Origin: UBA10649 sp963793105
Lineage (GTDB): Bacteria > Actinomycetota > Actinomycetes > S36-B12
Length of the DNA: 64,000 bases
Reading direction: 5' to 3'
Assembly (NCBI GenBank): GCA_963793105.1
Contig: CAWBZB010000003.1
Coordinates: forward strand, 310,001 to 374,000
This document shows positions 1 to 8,430 of this stretch, piece by piece. The notes under the pieces were generated by a model, which worked only from the letters and a program-made list of their open reading frames with translations, had not been told where the DNA came from and did not search any database. Position 1 is the first letter of the stretch. Every line of letters starts with the position of its first letter. The position numbers were made by a program, and so were the translations under genes.

Positions 1-1
1 G

Positions 2-1036
2 GTGGCCTACGGCGACGACGAGGTCACTGCCGAGCTCTCCGACACCATGAAGCAGCACTTCGGCTCCGCGGCCGAGGTCTTCCCGGTCTTCAACGGCACC
101 GGTGCCAACGTGGTCGCGCTTCAGGCCATGACCAAGCGCTGGGAGGCCGTCGTGTGTGCCGCCTCGGCCCATGTGAACGTCGACGAGGGCGGCGCCCCCG
201 AGCATGGCGCGGGACTGAAGCTCTGGACGATCCCGACCGCCGACGGCAAGCTCACGCCCTCGCTCATCGACACGCAGGCCTGGGGATTCGGCGACGTGCA
301 CCGCGCGCAGCCGGGCGTCGTCACCATCACCCAGTCAACCGAGCTCGGCACCCTGTACTCCGTGGACGAGGTGGCGGCGGTCGCCGATCACGCCCACCGC
401 CTCGGCATGTCGGTCCACCTCGACGGCGCACGGATCGCGAACGCGGCCGCGAGCCTCGGCGGCTCCCTGCGTGACTTCACCACCGATGCCGGCGTCGACG
501 TCGTGTCGTTCGGCGGGACGAAGAACGGCGCGATGCTGGGCGAGGCCGTCGTCGTCCTGAACCCCGCCGCCGCCCCCGGCGTCGACTTCCTGCGCAAGTC
601 ATCCATGCAGCTGGCGAGCAAGATGCGCTACGTCAGCGCGCAGCTCCTGGCCCTGCTGACCGACGACCTCTGGCTGCGCAATGCCCGGCACTCCAACGCG
701 ATGGCGGCCGACCTGCACGCGCGGGTCCTGCGCATCCCCGGAGTCACCGTGGTGCGCCCCGTCCAGGCGAATGCGGTGTTCGCAATCCTGCCGCCGGACG
801 TCACCGAGCGCCTCCAGAAGCGCTTCCGCTTCTACACCTGGGACCAGGAGACCGGCGAGGTGCGCTGGATGTGCTCGTGGGACACCACGGCCGACGACGT
901 GGAGGGGTTCGCGAACGCGATCGCCGAGGAGATGGCGGGCACGCACGTAGGACAGCCGTCGAAAGACCGCTACCGGCCGGTCGCCCAGCGCGTGCTCCGG
1001 TCCGTCGAGCGCCCGCGGCCGGCCCGCTCGGCCTGA
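2..1036 (+). CDS. Low-specificity L-threonine aldolase, 5' end cut by window
   Basis: PLP-dependent enzyme of the threonine aldolase/beta-eliminating lyase family, which cleaves L-threonine (and allo-threonine) to glycine and acetaldehyde in the cytosol. The visible part opens with VAYGDDEVT, a segment that lies about 25-30 residues into family members, so the true start is upstream of the window. HLDGARIANA supplies the aspartate/arginine that contact PLP, and SFGGTKNG carries the Schiff-base lysine (codon at 521). The C-terminal small domain is complete. Its 3' end overlaps the convergent PH-domain gene by 67 bases, giving a long arginine-rich tail (ERPRPARSA) that may be poorly conserved. 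Confidence 0.9.
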   Translation: MAYGDDEVTAELSDTMKQHFGSAAEVFPVFNGTGANVVALQAMTKRWEAVVCAASAHVNVDEGGAPEHGAGLKLWTIPTADGKLTPSLIDTQAWGFGDVHRAQPGVVTITQSTELGTLYSVDEVAAVADHAHRLGMSVHLDGARIANAAASLGGSLRDFTTDAGVDVVSFGGTKNGAMLGEAVVVLNPAAAPGVDFLRKSSMQLASKMRYVSAQLLALLTDDLWLRNARHSNAMAADLHARVLRIPGVTVVRPVQANAVFAILPPDVTERLQKRFRFYTWDQETGEVRWMCSWDTTADDVEGFANAIAEEMAGTHVGQPSKDRYRPVAQRVLRSVERPRPARSA

Positions 1037-2382
1037 GCGTCGGCCACCTCGCGGGCGAACCCTGCTGCCTGGTGCCGCCCGCTGACCTTCACCGGTCCGG
1101 GGGTCGAATCCACGTGGACGCTCGCCAGGCCCAACGGCCGCTCCCACGGCCCCTGCGTCACGCGCACGGACTGGGTGCGCGCGTGCGGGATGACGGCCAG
1201 CCGCCGGGTGACCCGGCCGCTACGCGCGGCGAACACCATCTGGTCCCACGCCACTGCGAGCCGTCGCCACTGGATGGGAGCGCGGAACCGGCTGGCTCGC
1301 GGGGCCGACTGCCACTCCAGTTCGTCCAGCGCGAGACCCGGCAGGACCCGCTGCACCAGATCGTCGGCGACCGCTCGCGGTGCCACGGGGACGAGCAGCG
1401 TCTCGCCCTTGTTGCCCTGACTGTCCTGCGTTCCCACTCCGGCGATGTTGATGCGGAGCCGGACCCAGCCCTGACGCCGCCACAGGAAGGGCTCGACGTA
1501 CTCGATGGCCTGCACACGACCCGGAGGCACCGTTCGCGCCTCCGTCTTGGCCAGTCCGTAGCGAAGGCGCAGGCCGTCCGGAGACTCGCTCACCGTGAAG
1601 TTGAAGTACTTGATGAACTCGCTCACGACGAGCAGGATCGGCAGGCCACCGGTGACCAGCGCGAAGCCGAGGCCGCCCCAGCCGCTCGTCATCACGGTCA
1701 CCGTGACGATGACGATGGTCAGCAGCAGCAGGCCGGCCGTCACGGTCCGCATGAGAAGCGACAGGGCGAGGTCGCGCGGGCGCACCGACGCAATCGGCGC
1801 TTCCGGCGCCTCGCCCGTGTCATGGCTGAGGCCCGCCGCCCGCGCGAGGATCTCGCTGCGCAGGGCCCGCGCGTCGTCCAGGGTGAGGAACTGGAGCTTC
1901 ACCCGGGAGTCGCCGGCACCGGCCACCTCGATGGTGACCTCCGCCATCGAGAACAGCCGGGCGAACAGCGGCTGCGCCACGTCGACGCTCTGCAGGCGGC
2001 TGAGCTGGAGCCGACGCTGCTGCTTGGTCAGGATCCCTGAATCGAGCCGGAAGTCGCCGTCCTCGTCGAACCAGTACCAACGGTTGCGCCAGGCGAGGTA
2101 CTGCACGCCGGTGACGAGCGCGGCCAGCGCCAGGGACAGCGCGACGACCCCCACGATCCCGCTGAGCCCCAGGGCGGACAGGGCGCCGAGGCCGAAGGCC
2201 AGCACGCCGATGACGACGACCGGGAGCACGCTGACTCCGTGCACGACGGGGGTGATGGGGTGAACTCGTCGCCGGCCCGAGGCGTCCGTGGTTCCACGTC
2301 CCGGCAGGCGCAGGCCCAGTCCGAGGTCGTCGCCGACCTGCGACGGCGGGGCCCCTGGAGTCGGCGGATCCGGCTGGCTCAC
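970..2382 (-). CDS. PH-domain membrane protein (DUF304/YdbT-like)
   Basis: About 470 residues. Two pairs of hydrophobic helices (near residues 40-90 and 205-265) each precede a bacterial PH-like (DUF304, bPH2) domain; the first has RWYWFDEDGDFRLDSG and LSRLQSVDVAQP, typical of the YdbT group, and a third PH-like repeat ends the protein. Such proteins are membrane-anchored and of uncertain function; Bacillus YdbS/YdbT have been linked to antimicrobial-peptide resistance. The start is a GTG overlapping the stop of the smaller PH gene upstream (GTGA), so the two are translationally coupled and probably form one complex. The 3' end runs antisense into the threonine aldolase gene. Confidence 0.8.
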   Translation of the reverse strand: MSQPDPPTPGAPPSQVGDDLGLGLRLPGRGTTDASGRRRVHPITPVVHGVSVLPVVVIGVLAFGLGALSALGLSGIVGVVALSLALAALVTGVQYLAWRNRWYWFDEDGDFRLDSGILTKQQRRLQLSRLQSVDVAQPLFARLFSMAEVTIEVAGAGDSRVKLQFLTLDDARALRSEILARAAGLSHDTGEAPEAPIASVRPRDLALSLLMRTVTAGLLLLTIVIVTVTVMTSGWGGLGFALVTGGLPILLVVSEFIKYFNFTVSESPDGLRLRYGLAKTEARTVPPGRVQAIEYVEPFLWRRQGWVRLRINIAGVGTQDSQGNKGETLLVPVAPRAVADDLVQRVLPGLALDELEWQSAPRASRFRAPIQWRRLAVAWDQMVFAARSGRVTRRLAVIPHARTQSVRVTQGPWERPLGLASVHVDSTPGPVKVSGRHQAAGFAREVADAQAERAGRGRSTDRSTRWATGR

Positions 2383-2879
2383 AACCCCGTGCTCCGCTCC
2401 TCGCCGCGACGGGCGAGCCGGTCGCGCAGGTCGGCCGCGATGGCCGGCTCGAGGCCCGGGATGCTCGCATCGGTGGTCGCCGCTGCCGTGTGCAGCTGGA
2501 CCGTCGTGATACCCCTCCACCGATCGATGGGCCCCGCCTTCACGTCGACGAGCTGCATCCGGCCGTAGGGGACGATGACCATGCGCCGGAACATGATGCC
2601 GCTGGTGACCAGCAGGTCGTCGCCTCGCTCGGCATAGCCGAACGAACGGACCCGGCGGCCGATGAGCCACCAGCTCCAGATGAAGGCCACGAGCGCCACC
2701 CCCAGTGCGGCCCAGGCGATCACCGTTGGCACCCCGGCGATCACGAACAACGCCACGATGCCCGCGATGACGAGCACGTAGACGAGCACGAGGGTGATCC
2801 GCCGGGCGCCGATCAGCTTGGGCGAGACCGGGGTCCACCCCGCTGTCCACGCGAATGCCTCACTCGTCCGATCTGCCAT
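2379..2879 (-). CDS. Small PH-domain membrane protein (YdbS-like)
   Basis: 166 residues with two adjacent transmembrane helices (about residues 28-70) followed by a single DUF304/bPH2 domain containing DDLLVTSGIMFRRMVIVPYG and MQLVDVKAGPIDR. This is the usual small partner of the larger PH-domain protein encoded directly downstream. The pair overlaps by four bases. Translation is probably leaderless: a TAGCCT box ends six bases before the ATG. The function is not known beyond membrane association. Confidence 0.82.
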   Translation of the reverse strand: MADRTSEAFAWTAGWTPVSPKLIGARRITLVLVYVLVIAGIVALFVIAGVPTVIAWAALGVALVAFIWSWWLIGRRVRSFGYAERGDDLLVTSGIMFRRMVIVPYGRMQLVDVKAGPIDRWRGITTVQLHTAAATTDASIPGLEPAIAADLRDRLARRGEERSTGL

Positions 2880-2885
2880 GTCGGC

Positions 2886-2891
2886 AGGCTA
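2886..2891 (-). promoter_or_regulatory. -10 box of leaderless promoter for the PH-domain pair
   Basis: TAGCCT on the minus strand, followed by exactly six bases and then the ATG at 2879. The same TANNNT-N6-start layout recurs at ten other places in the window. No clear -35 element is seen. Confidence 0.5.
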
Positions 2892-2928
2892 CCTCTCAGC
2901 CCTCACGACACGTGGGCGCCCGCGATGG

Positions 2929-3369
2929 TCAGAGCCTCGGCGGCCGGTTCTCGAAGGCCGTGGAGAGCACGATCGTGGTGCGCGTCGACACGTTCGCGGA
3001 CGACCGGATGCGGGAGAGCAGGTCTTCGAGGTCCGCAGGCTCGGCGACCCGGACCTTCAGCACGTAGGCCTGCGAGCCGGCGACGGACCAGCACGACTCG
3101 ATCTCGCCGATCGACTCCAGCCTCTCCGGCACGTCGTCGGGAGCGGCGGGGTCGATCGGGGTCAGCGAGACGAACGCGGTCAGCGGAAGCCCTACTGCCC
3201 GATAGTCGATCTCGGCCCGATACCCCGTGATCAGCCCGCGCTGCTCGAGCCGGCGCACGCGCTGGTGAAGGGCCGACGTGGACAGGCCCGTCTCGCGTGC
3301 GACGTCGGCCAGGGACATTCGCCCATCCCTGCACAGCAGGTCGATGATCTGCCGATCGGTGTCCTCCAT
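2929..3369 (-). CDS. Lrp/AsnC family transcriptional regulator
   Basis: 146 residues. The N-terminal winged helix-turn-helix (EDTDRQIIDLLCRDGRMS, LADVARETGLSTSALHQRVR) is followed by the RAM/AsnC ligand-binding domain (CWSVAGSQAYVLKVRV). Members bind amino acids and form octamers that bend DNA at amino-acid metabolism genes. I chose the ATG at 3369 rather than a GTG two codons upstream because the family normally begins with the D-x-x-D-x-x-I motif, and CAGTCT lies six bases before the ATG. No obvious target lies next to it; it faces away from the thiamine importer. Confidence 0.87.
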   Translation of the reverse strand: MEDTDRQIIDLLCRDGRMSLADVARETGLSTSALHQRVRRLEQRGLITGYRAEIDYRAVGLPLTAFVSLTPIDPAAPDDVPERLESIGEIESCWSVAGSQAYVLKVRVAEPADLEDLLSRIRSSANVSTRTTIVLSTAFENRPPRL

Positions 3370-3460
3370 GAGCACAGACTGTCAGAGAGCAGGCGGCCGC
3401 ACGTCCCCGTCGGGTGATGCCCGTGGAGCGACCGCACCCCGGGGGTCTACCCTGTTGCCA

Positions 3461-3547
3461 TCCGGGGAGCTCGCGCGATCAGCGGGCTGAGAGGGCGGTT
3501 GCGACCGCCGACCCATGAACCTGATCTGGGTAATGCCAGCGGAGGGA
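3461..3547 (+). promoter_or_regulatory. TPP riboswitch (THI element)
   Basis: The conserved blocks are all present in order: GGGGAGC near 3464, GCTGAGAGGG near 3486, GACCCATGAACCTGATCTGG near 3510-3530, then GTAATGCCAGCGGAGGGA at 3530-3547. This is the thiamine pyrophosphate aptamer. It ends 12 bases before the thiB start, so ligand binding most likely blocks ribosome access or stops transcription of the thiamine importer. Confidence 0.95.
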
Positions 3548-3559
3548 ATGGAGACGCAC

Positions 3560-4655
3560 ATGGGTTATCGACGGATCGCACTCGTGCCGGCAGCCGGGGT
3601 GCTGGTGCTGCTCGCCGGCTGCGCAGGCGGCGGTGGCACTGCTGGCGCGGCGCGGCGATTCGGCGGGCACCGGCGCCGCGTCACCCGGGGGCACCGTCCG
3701 CCTCCTCACCCACGACTCCTTCGCGGTGAGCCAGGACCTGATCAGCGACTTCACCGCAGAGACCGGGTACACGCTCGAGATCGTCACCGGCGGGGACGCC
3801 GGCACGATGGTGGCCGGCGCCGTGCTGGCCGCGGGCGCGCCGACCGCTGACGTCCTGTTCGGAGTCGACAACACGCTCATCTCCCGCGCGACGGACGCCG
3901 GCGTCTTCGCCCCCTACGAGTCCACGAACCTGGGATCGGTCGAGCCGGGACTCGCAGACGACACCTCGGGCGGGCTCGTCACCCCGATCGACTACGGCGA
4001 CGTCTGTGTCAACGTCGACGACGATGCCCTCGCCGACCGAGGTCTGTCCGCACCCACGACCCTGGACGACCTGGCGGAACCGGAGTACCGCGACCTCCTG
4101 GTCGTCGAGGATCCGGGAACGTCCTCCCCGGGGCTGGCCTTCCTGCTGGCGACCATCGCTCGGTACCCGGACGACTGGCAGCAGTACTGGTCACGCCTGC
4201 GGGACAACGGCGTCACGGTCGCCGCATCGTGGACCGACGCCTATGTCGGCACCTTCAGCGCCGGCGGCGGGGATGGCGACCGGCCCCTGGTGGTGTCGTA
4301 CGCCACCAGTCCCCCCGCCGAGATCGTCTACGCCGCCGAGCCCAAGCCCACCGAACCGTCCACTTCCGTCATGACCGATGGCTGCTACCGGCAGGTGGAG
4401 TACGCCGGGATCCTCGCCGGCGCGTCCAACCCCGCCGGGGCGCGCGCCGTCATCGACTGGCTGCTGTCCGAACCCGTGCAGGCGGACGTGCCGCTGTCGA
4501 TGTTCGTCTTCCCCGCCCGAGCGGACACCCCGTTGCCCCAGGTCTTCACCGACTTCGCCGCGGACGTCCCCGACCCGCTCCAGCTGCCGGCCGACGACGT
4601 GGCCGCCGGCCTGCCGGGCTGGCTCGCCGACTGGGGCACGGTGATGGGCCGCTGA
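3560..4655 (+). CDS. thiB: Thiamine-binding lipoprotein of ABC importer (frameshifted)
   Basis: Substrate-binding protein of the thiamine/TPP ABC transporter. A lipoprotein signal begins at 3560 (MGYRRIALVPAAGVLVLLAGC, lipobox LAGC), but the mature protein (GTVRLLTHDSFAVS, then DVLFGVDNTLISRA, TPIDYGDVCVN) is in the next frame. The switch falls between about 3640 and 3660 in a GC-rich GCGCGGCGCGGCG stretch and needs removal of one base; the corrected gene has 364 codons, normal for the family. A GTG at 3633 could start the second frame but would give a binding protein with no export signal. ATG 3560 has GGAG six bases upstream. The gene lies directly behind the TPP riboswitch and overlaps thiP. 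Confidence 0.88.
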
Positions 4656-6244
4656 ACCATCCCCGCTGGCTCCCCTGGGCCTGGCTCGCACCCGCCCTCT
4701 TCCTGGCGGTGTTCCTGGCCTACCCGCTGGTCGCCCTCGCGAGGACGGTCGGAACCGTCGGCGACCCCGCCGCGCTCCTGGGACGCCTGGCCGCGCCGGC
4801 CGTCTGGCAGGTCGCGGGACTCGCGGCCGTCCAGGCACTGGCCAGCACCGCGCTGGCCCTGATGGTCGGCGTCCCGATCGCCAATGTCGTGTCGCGCTAC
4901 CGCTACCGCGGCCGATCCTTCGCCCAGGCGCTGGTCACCGTGCCCTTCGTCCTGCCCACCGTCGTCGTAGCCCTGGCCTTCCGCGCGCTGCTCGGCGGTG
5001 GCGCGCCGCAGGGGTTCCTCCTCGTCGTCCTGGCCCACGCGTACGTGAACCTCGCCGTGGTTGCGCGGATCGTCGGATCCCAGTGGGCGCAGCATGATGC
5101 CGACTTCGAGAACGTGGCGCGAACCCTGGGGGCGACCCGCTGGCGCGCCTTCGTCGACGTGACCCTGCCGAGCCTGCGACCGGCGATCGCGTCCAGCGCC
5201 GCAGTCGTGTTCGTCTTCTCGTTCACGTCGCTCGGCATCGTGCTGCTGCTCGGTGATGCGACGACGCGGACCCTCGAGTCCCAGATCCTTCGGCAGACGT
5301 CCGTCCTGCTCGACTTCCCCGGCGCCGCAGCCACCGCGATCGTGCAGCTGGTTGTCGTGTCCACGGTCCTGCTCGCCGGTGCCGCGGCAGCCCGGCGGTC
5401 GCCGTCACGACGGATGCGCCCCGCCGTTCTGATGCCGATGCCGGCGGCGAGGCTCCCGAGGATCGCGGTCCGTGCGACGGTGGCGACTGCCTTCGTCATC
5501 GTCCTCGCACCGGTCCTCTCCCTCGTCGCGGGCTCGCTCCGCGTCGACGGGCAGTGGCGGCTGGACTGGTGGTTCAGCGCGGGGAGCATCGACGCCGGCA
5601 CCACGCGCATCGGATCGCCCGTGTCAGCACTGTCGACCTCCCTCGGGTTCGCCCTGGTCACGGCTGTCGTCGCCGCCATCGTCGGCGGCCTGGCCGCGGT
5701 GGCCGTCGTCGCCCCGGGGCGCGCCCGCGTCGTGGCACTGCTCGCCATGATCCCGCTGGGCGTGTCGTCGGCCACGCTGGGCCTCGGCACGCTGCTCGCC
5801 TTCGGACGACCGCCACTGGACCTGCGGGCCACGGGCCTGCTCGTCCCCATCGCGCATGCCCTGGTCGCCGTGCCGCTGGTCGTCGCCGTCGTGGCGCCGG
5901 CCCTGCGGGGGACGGATGCGCGTGCCGTCGCGGTGGCGTCATCGCTCGGCGCACGACCCACCCGTGCGTTTCTCACCGTGTACGGCCCGGTGCTCCGCGT
6001 GGTGATCCTCGCTTCGGCGGGGCTGGCGGCGGCCGTCTCGCTCGGCGAGTTCGGCGCCGCCTCCTTCCTCACCCGCGCCGGTGCGCCGACGGTGCCCGTC
6101 CAGATCGTGCGGCTGCTCGGTCGCCCCGGGGACCAGTCGTACGGAGTTGCCGCCGTGCTGGCCGTGGTGCTCGTGGTCCTGACCCTCGGCATCGTGCTGC
6201 TGGTCGACCGTCTCGGTCCGACCCGGGTCAGGAGGGCGTCATGA
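4652..6244 (+). CDS. thiP: Thiamine ABC transporter permease
   Basis: About 530 residues with two homologous permease halves, as in ThiP/FbpB-type importers. Each half has the EAA loop that docks the ATPase (first: ENVARTLGATRWRAFVDVTLP; second: VASSLGARPTRAFLTVYGPV). About 12 transmembrane helices. The reading frame has no ATG, GTG or TTG near the expected N-terminus. A CTG at 4652 overlaps the thiB stop (CTGA) and has GGTGAT six bases upstream, which would pair with 16S rRNA; the next candidate, GTG 4709, would cut into the first helix. Downstream it overlaps thiQ by ATGA. Confidence 0.88.
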   Translation: MNHPRWLPWAWLAPALFLAVFLAYPLVALARTVGTVGDPAALLGRLAAPAVWQVAGLAAVQALASTALALMVGVPIANVVSRYRYRGRSFAQALVTVPFVLPTVVVALAFRALLGGGAPQGFLLVVLAHAYVNLAVVARIVGSQWAQHDADFENVARTLGATRWRAFVDVTLPSLRPAIASSAAVVFVFSFTSLGIVLLLGDATTRTLESQILRQTSVLLDFPGAAATAIVQLVVVSTVLLAGAAAARRSPSRRMRPAVLMPMPAARLPRIAVRATVATAFVIVLAPVLSLVAGSLRVDGQWRLDWWFSAGSIDAGTTRIGSPVSALSTSLGFALVTAVVAAIVGGLAAVAVVAPGRARVVALLAMIPLGVSSATLGLGTLLAFGRPPLDLRATGLLVPIAHALVAVPLVVAVVAPALRGTDARAVAVASSLGARPTRAFLTVYGPVLRVVILASAGLAAAVSLGEFGAASFLTRAGAPTVPVQIVRLLGRPGDQSYGVAAVLAVVLVVLTLGIVLLVDRLGPTRVRRAS

Positions 6245-6918
6245 CCACGCCGCGCCTCGTCACCGAGGACCTCGCCCTCGGGTACGAGGGCGAGTGCTTC
6301 GCGCGCGGCATCGACCTCGTCCTGCAGCCGTCGGAGATCGTCGCGGTCCTGGGACCGAGCGGCAGCGGGAAGTCGACGCTGCTGGGCACCATCGCGGGGG
6401 TCGTCCCAGCGATGGCCGGGACGATCCGCGTGGACGGCGTCGACATCACCCGCGCGCCGATCCACGAACGCGGCGTCGGCCTGATCTTCCAGGAGGCCCT
6501 GCTGTTCCCCCACCTGTCCGTGGGCGACAACATCGCGTACGGGCTGCGGCGTCACGGGGTCGGGCGGGCACCGGCACGGACGCGCGCGGCGGAACTGCTC
6601 GAGTGGGTCGGACTGGGCGGCTACGAGGCGCGGTCGGTCGACGAGCTCAGCGGCGGCCAGGCCCAGCGGGTGGCCCTGGCCCGCGCCCTGGCCCCCCAGC
6701 CGGCGGTGCTGCTGCTGGACGAGCCCTTCAGCGCCCTCGACCAGGACCTCCGCCAGCGACTGGCCAGCGAGGTGGCGGCCATGCTGCGGGAGGGCGGGGT
6801 GTCCGCCGTCCATGTCACCCATGACCCCGCAGAGGCCTCCACGGTGGCGGACCGGGTGCTCACGATGGCCGATCTGGCCGCCCCGGAGGGGTACCCAAGT
6901 CCCGCCTCGCGGGACTAG
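6241..6918 (+). CDS. thiQ: Thiamine ABC transporter ATPase
   Basis: 225-residue ABC ATPase powering the ThiBP importer. Walker A GPSGSGKST (about residue 40), Q-loop FQEALLFPH, signature LSGGQAQR, Walker B VLLLDEP and switch histidine HVTHD are all intact. Its ATG overlaps the thiP stop and is preceded by AGGAGGG, so thiB-thiP-thiQ form one riboswitch-controlled operon. Confidence 0.93.
   Translation: MTTPRLVTEDLALGYEGECFARGIDLVLQPSEIVAVLGPSGSGKSTLLGTIAGVVPAMAGTIRVDGVDITRAPIHERGVGLIFQEALLFPHLSVGDNIAYGLRRHGVGRAPARTRAAELLEWVGLGGYEARSVDELSGGQAQRVALARALAPQPAVLLLDEPFSALDQDLRQRLASEVAAMLREGGVSAVHVTHDPAEASTVADRVLTMADLAAPEGYPSPASRD
6898..6916 (+). terminator. Stem-loop at the end of thiQ
   Basis: AGTCCCGC-CTC-GCGGGACT is a perfect eight-pair stem with a three-base loop that covers the last codons of thiQ. 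There is no following T-run, so it is either a weak actinobacterial-type terminator or a 3' stabilising hairpin for the thi operon. Confidence 0.4.
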
Positions 6919-6959
6919 CGTCGGGGTTGTTCGCCAGCCGTCCGTGGATGGAGGACCAA

Positions 6960-8402
6960 ATGGACGCGAACCGTGGAATCCGACGCACGCTCCTCACTCT
7001 TGCCGCCGCGACCGGCCTCGTCGCCGGGGCCGCCCCCGGTGCCCTGGCCGCACCGGGCGACTGGACCCAGCTGTCGCAGATCTCGTCCGCCACCACGTTC
7101 CCCAAGGTCGGCAACATCGACGAGCCGACGACCGCGTGGTTCGGCAGCTCCCTGCAGGTGCTCTGGCCGCAGGCGCAGGGCTCCAACGCCCAGACCTACT
7201 TCACGGCCATCCTCGACTCGGCCGGCAATGTCACCAGCCCGGCGAGCCAGGTGTTCCCCGAGTGGACGTCGGTCTCGAACAAGCCGACCCTGATCTCCCT
7301 CGCCGGCCAGCGGTTCCTCTCCTTCGCCGGCCTGACCACCGGCCTCAGCGGCGCGCAGCACTCCGCCACCTCGCCAGACGGACTGTCGTGGACGATCGAC
7401 CCCGGCTCGATGTCCGCCACCCAGTCGGCCTACGCCGGGTACGGATCCGACGTTGTCGACAGCGCGGGAGTTCCCGTCTGGGTCGGCAACGCAGGGTCCA
7501 CCAGGGGAATCCAGTGGCATGTCGGCACGTCCGCGTCCGACCCCGCGCCACCGGGGAGTGATCAGAGCTACACCCTGTCGGGATGCTGCGCCTACAGCGC
7601 CGCCGCCGCGCGCGATGACGCGACCGGCGCCGTCTACGCCGCCTTCTACAGCAACAGCAGCGCCACGACGGAGAACGGCACCCACGTCGGGCAGATCCTC
7701 CCCGCATCCGCCGGCTGGCGGCAGGCTCCCGGATCCACCGACATCCAGAACGGGCGAGCCGCGTCCGTCGCGCCGGACCAGACCGTCGCGATGGTGGGTC
7801 GCCCCGGCGGCGGGGTCTACGTCGCCTACACGGTCGGGTACCCCACGACGAAGCGCATCCGCGTCTACAACGCGGTGACCGGCACAGTCCTGGACGTGCC
7901 GGGCTCGACGGGGGCGCAGGACGTCGCGATGTCGGCGGAGCCCGACGGGCGACTCTGGCTGACCTGGCACCGCGGGACCCAGGTGGTCACCGTGCACTCG
8001 AACGCGGCCGCCACCCGGTTCGGGACCGTGGGGCGCTGGACTCCCCCGGGCGGGACGGAGTACGTCTGGAAGACGGCGATCGCCGGGAACTCCGGCGGGG
8101 CCTCGGTGGTGATCACCGCGACGACCCAGAACGCCATCAACGTGTGGCACACGAAGGTCGCCCGTACGCTCACCGTGACCGCGAGCGCCACGAGCGTTCG
8201 CCGGGGGGCGAAGGTCAGGTTCACCGTGACCGATGCGGGTGACCCCGTGGCCGGCGCGAAGGTGAAGTTCGGCAGCCGGACCCGCACCACCAACGCCGCA
8301 GGAAAGGTGCGGATCGCGGCCCCTGGCTCACCCGGCCGCGTCAAGGTGACCGCGAAGAAGGACGCCTTCAACCCCGGATCAGCGGTCGTGCGCGTGCGCT
8401 GA
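6960..8402 (+). CDS. Secreted protein with C-terminal Ig-like domain
   Basis: About 480 residues. A Sec signal peptide (MDANRGIRRTLLTLAAATGL, then AGAAPGALAAPG) is followed by about 370 residues with repeated SxxG/aromatic patterns resembling a beta-propeller (FLSFAGLTTGLSGAQHS, GVYVAYTVGYPTTKRIRVY, GRLWLTWHRGTQVVTV). The last 80 residues (LTVTASATSVRRGAKVRFTV, DAGDPVAGAKVKFG) form a bacterial Ig-like/carboxypeptidase-regulatory fold. The ATG at 6960 is chosen because GGAGG lies five bases upstream. I do not recognise an enzyme; an exported sialidase-like or adhesive role is only a guess. Confidence 0.75.
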   Translation: MDANRGIRRTLLTLAAATGLVAGAAPGALAAPGDWTQLSQISSATTFPKVGNIDEPTTAWFGSSLQVLWPQAQGSNAQTYFTAILDSAGNVTSPASQVFPEWTSVSNKPTLISLAGQRFLSFAGLTTGLSGAQHSATSPDGLSWTIDPGSMSATQSAYAGYGSDVVDSAGVPVWVGNAGSTRGIQWHVGTSASDPAPPGSDQSYTLSGCCAYSAAAARDDATGAVYAAFYSNSSATTENGTHVGQILPASAGWRQAPGSTDIQNGRAASVAPDQTVAMVGRPGGGVYVAYTVGYPTTKRIRVYNAVTGTVLDVPGSTGAQDVAMSAEPDGRLWLTWHRGTQVVTVHSNAAATRFGTVGRWTPPGGTEYVWKTAIAGNSGGASVVITATTQNAINVWHTKVARTLTVTASATSVRRGAKVRFTVTDAGDPVAGAKVKFGSRTRTTNAAGKVRIAAPGSPGRVKVTAKKDAFNPGSAVVRVR

Positions 8403-8418
8403 ACCCGGCGGCCGTTGC

Positions 8419-8424
8419 TAGGGT
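8419..8424 (+). promoter_or_regulatory. -10 box of leaderless promoter for the SpeE-like gene
   Basis: TAGGGT, then six bases, then the GTG at 8431. No Shine-Dalgarno lies between, which fits leaderless transcription. Confidence 0.5.
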
Positions 8425-8430
8425 TCCGCG

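Noticed and set aside
3640..3660. Programmed ribosomal frameshift in thiB
   Set aside because: No slippery sequence or stimulatory structure typical of known sites, and the same +1 pattern occurs in ten unrelated positions, so an error is simpler.
4903..6822. 639-codon minus-strand frame opposite thiP and thiQ
   Set aside because: Shadow of the strongly supported ABC transporter genes; Thr/Ala/Arg-rich without motifs.
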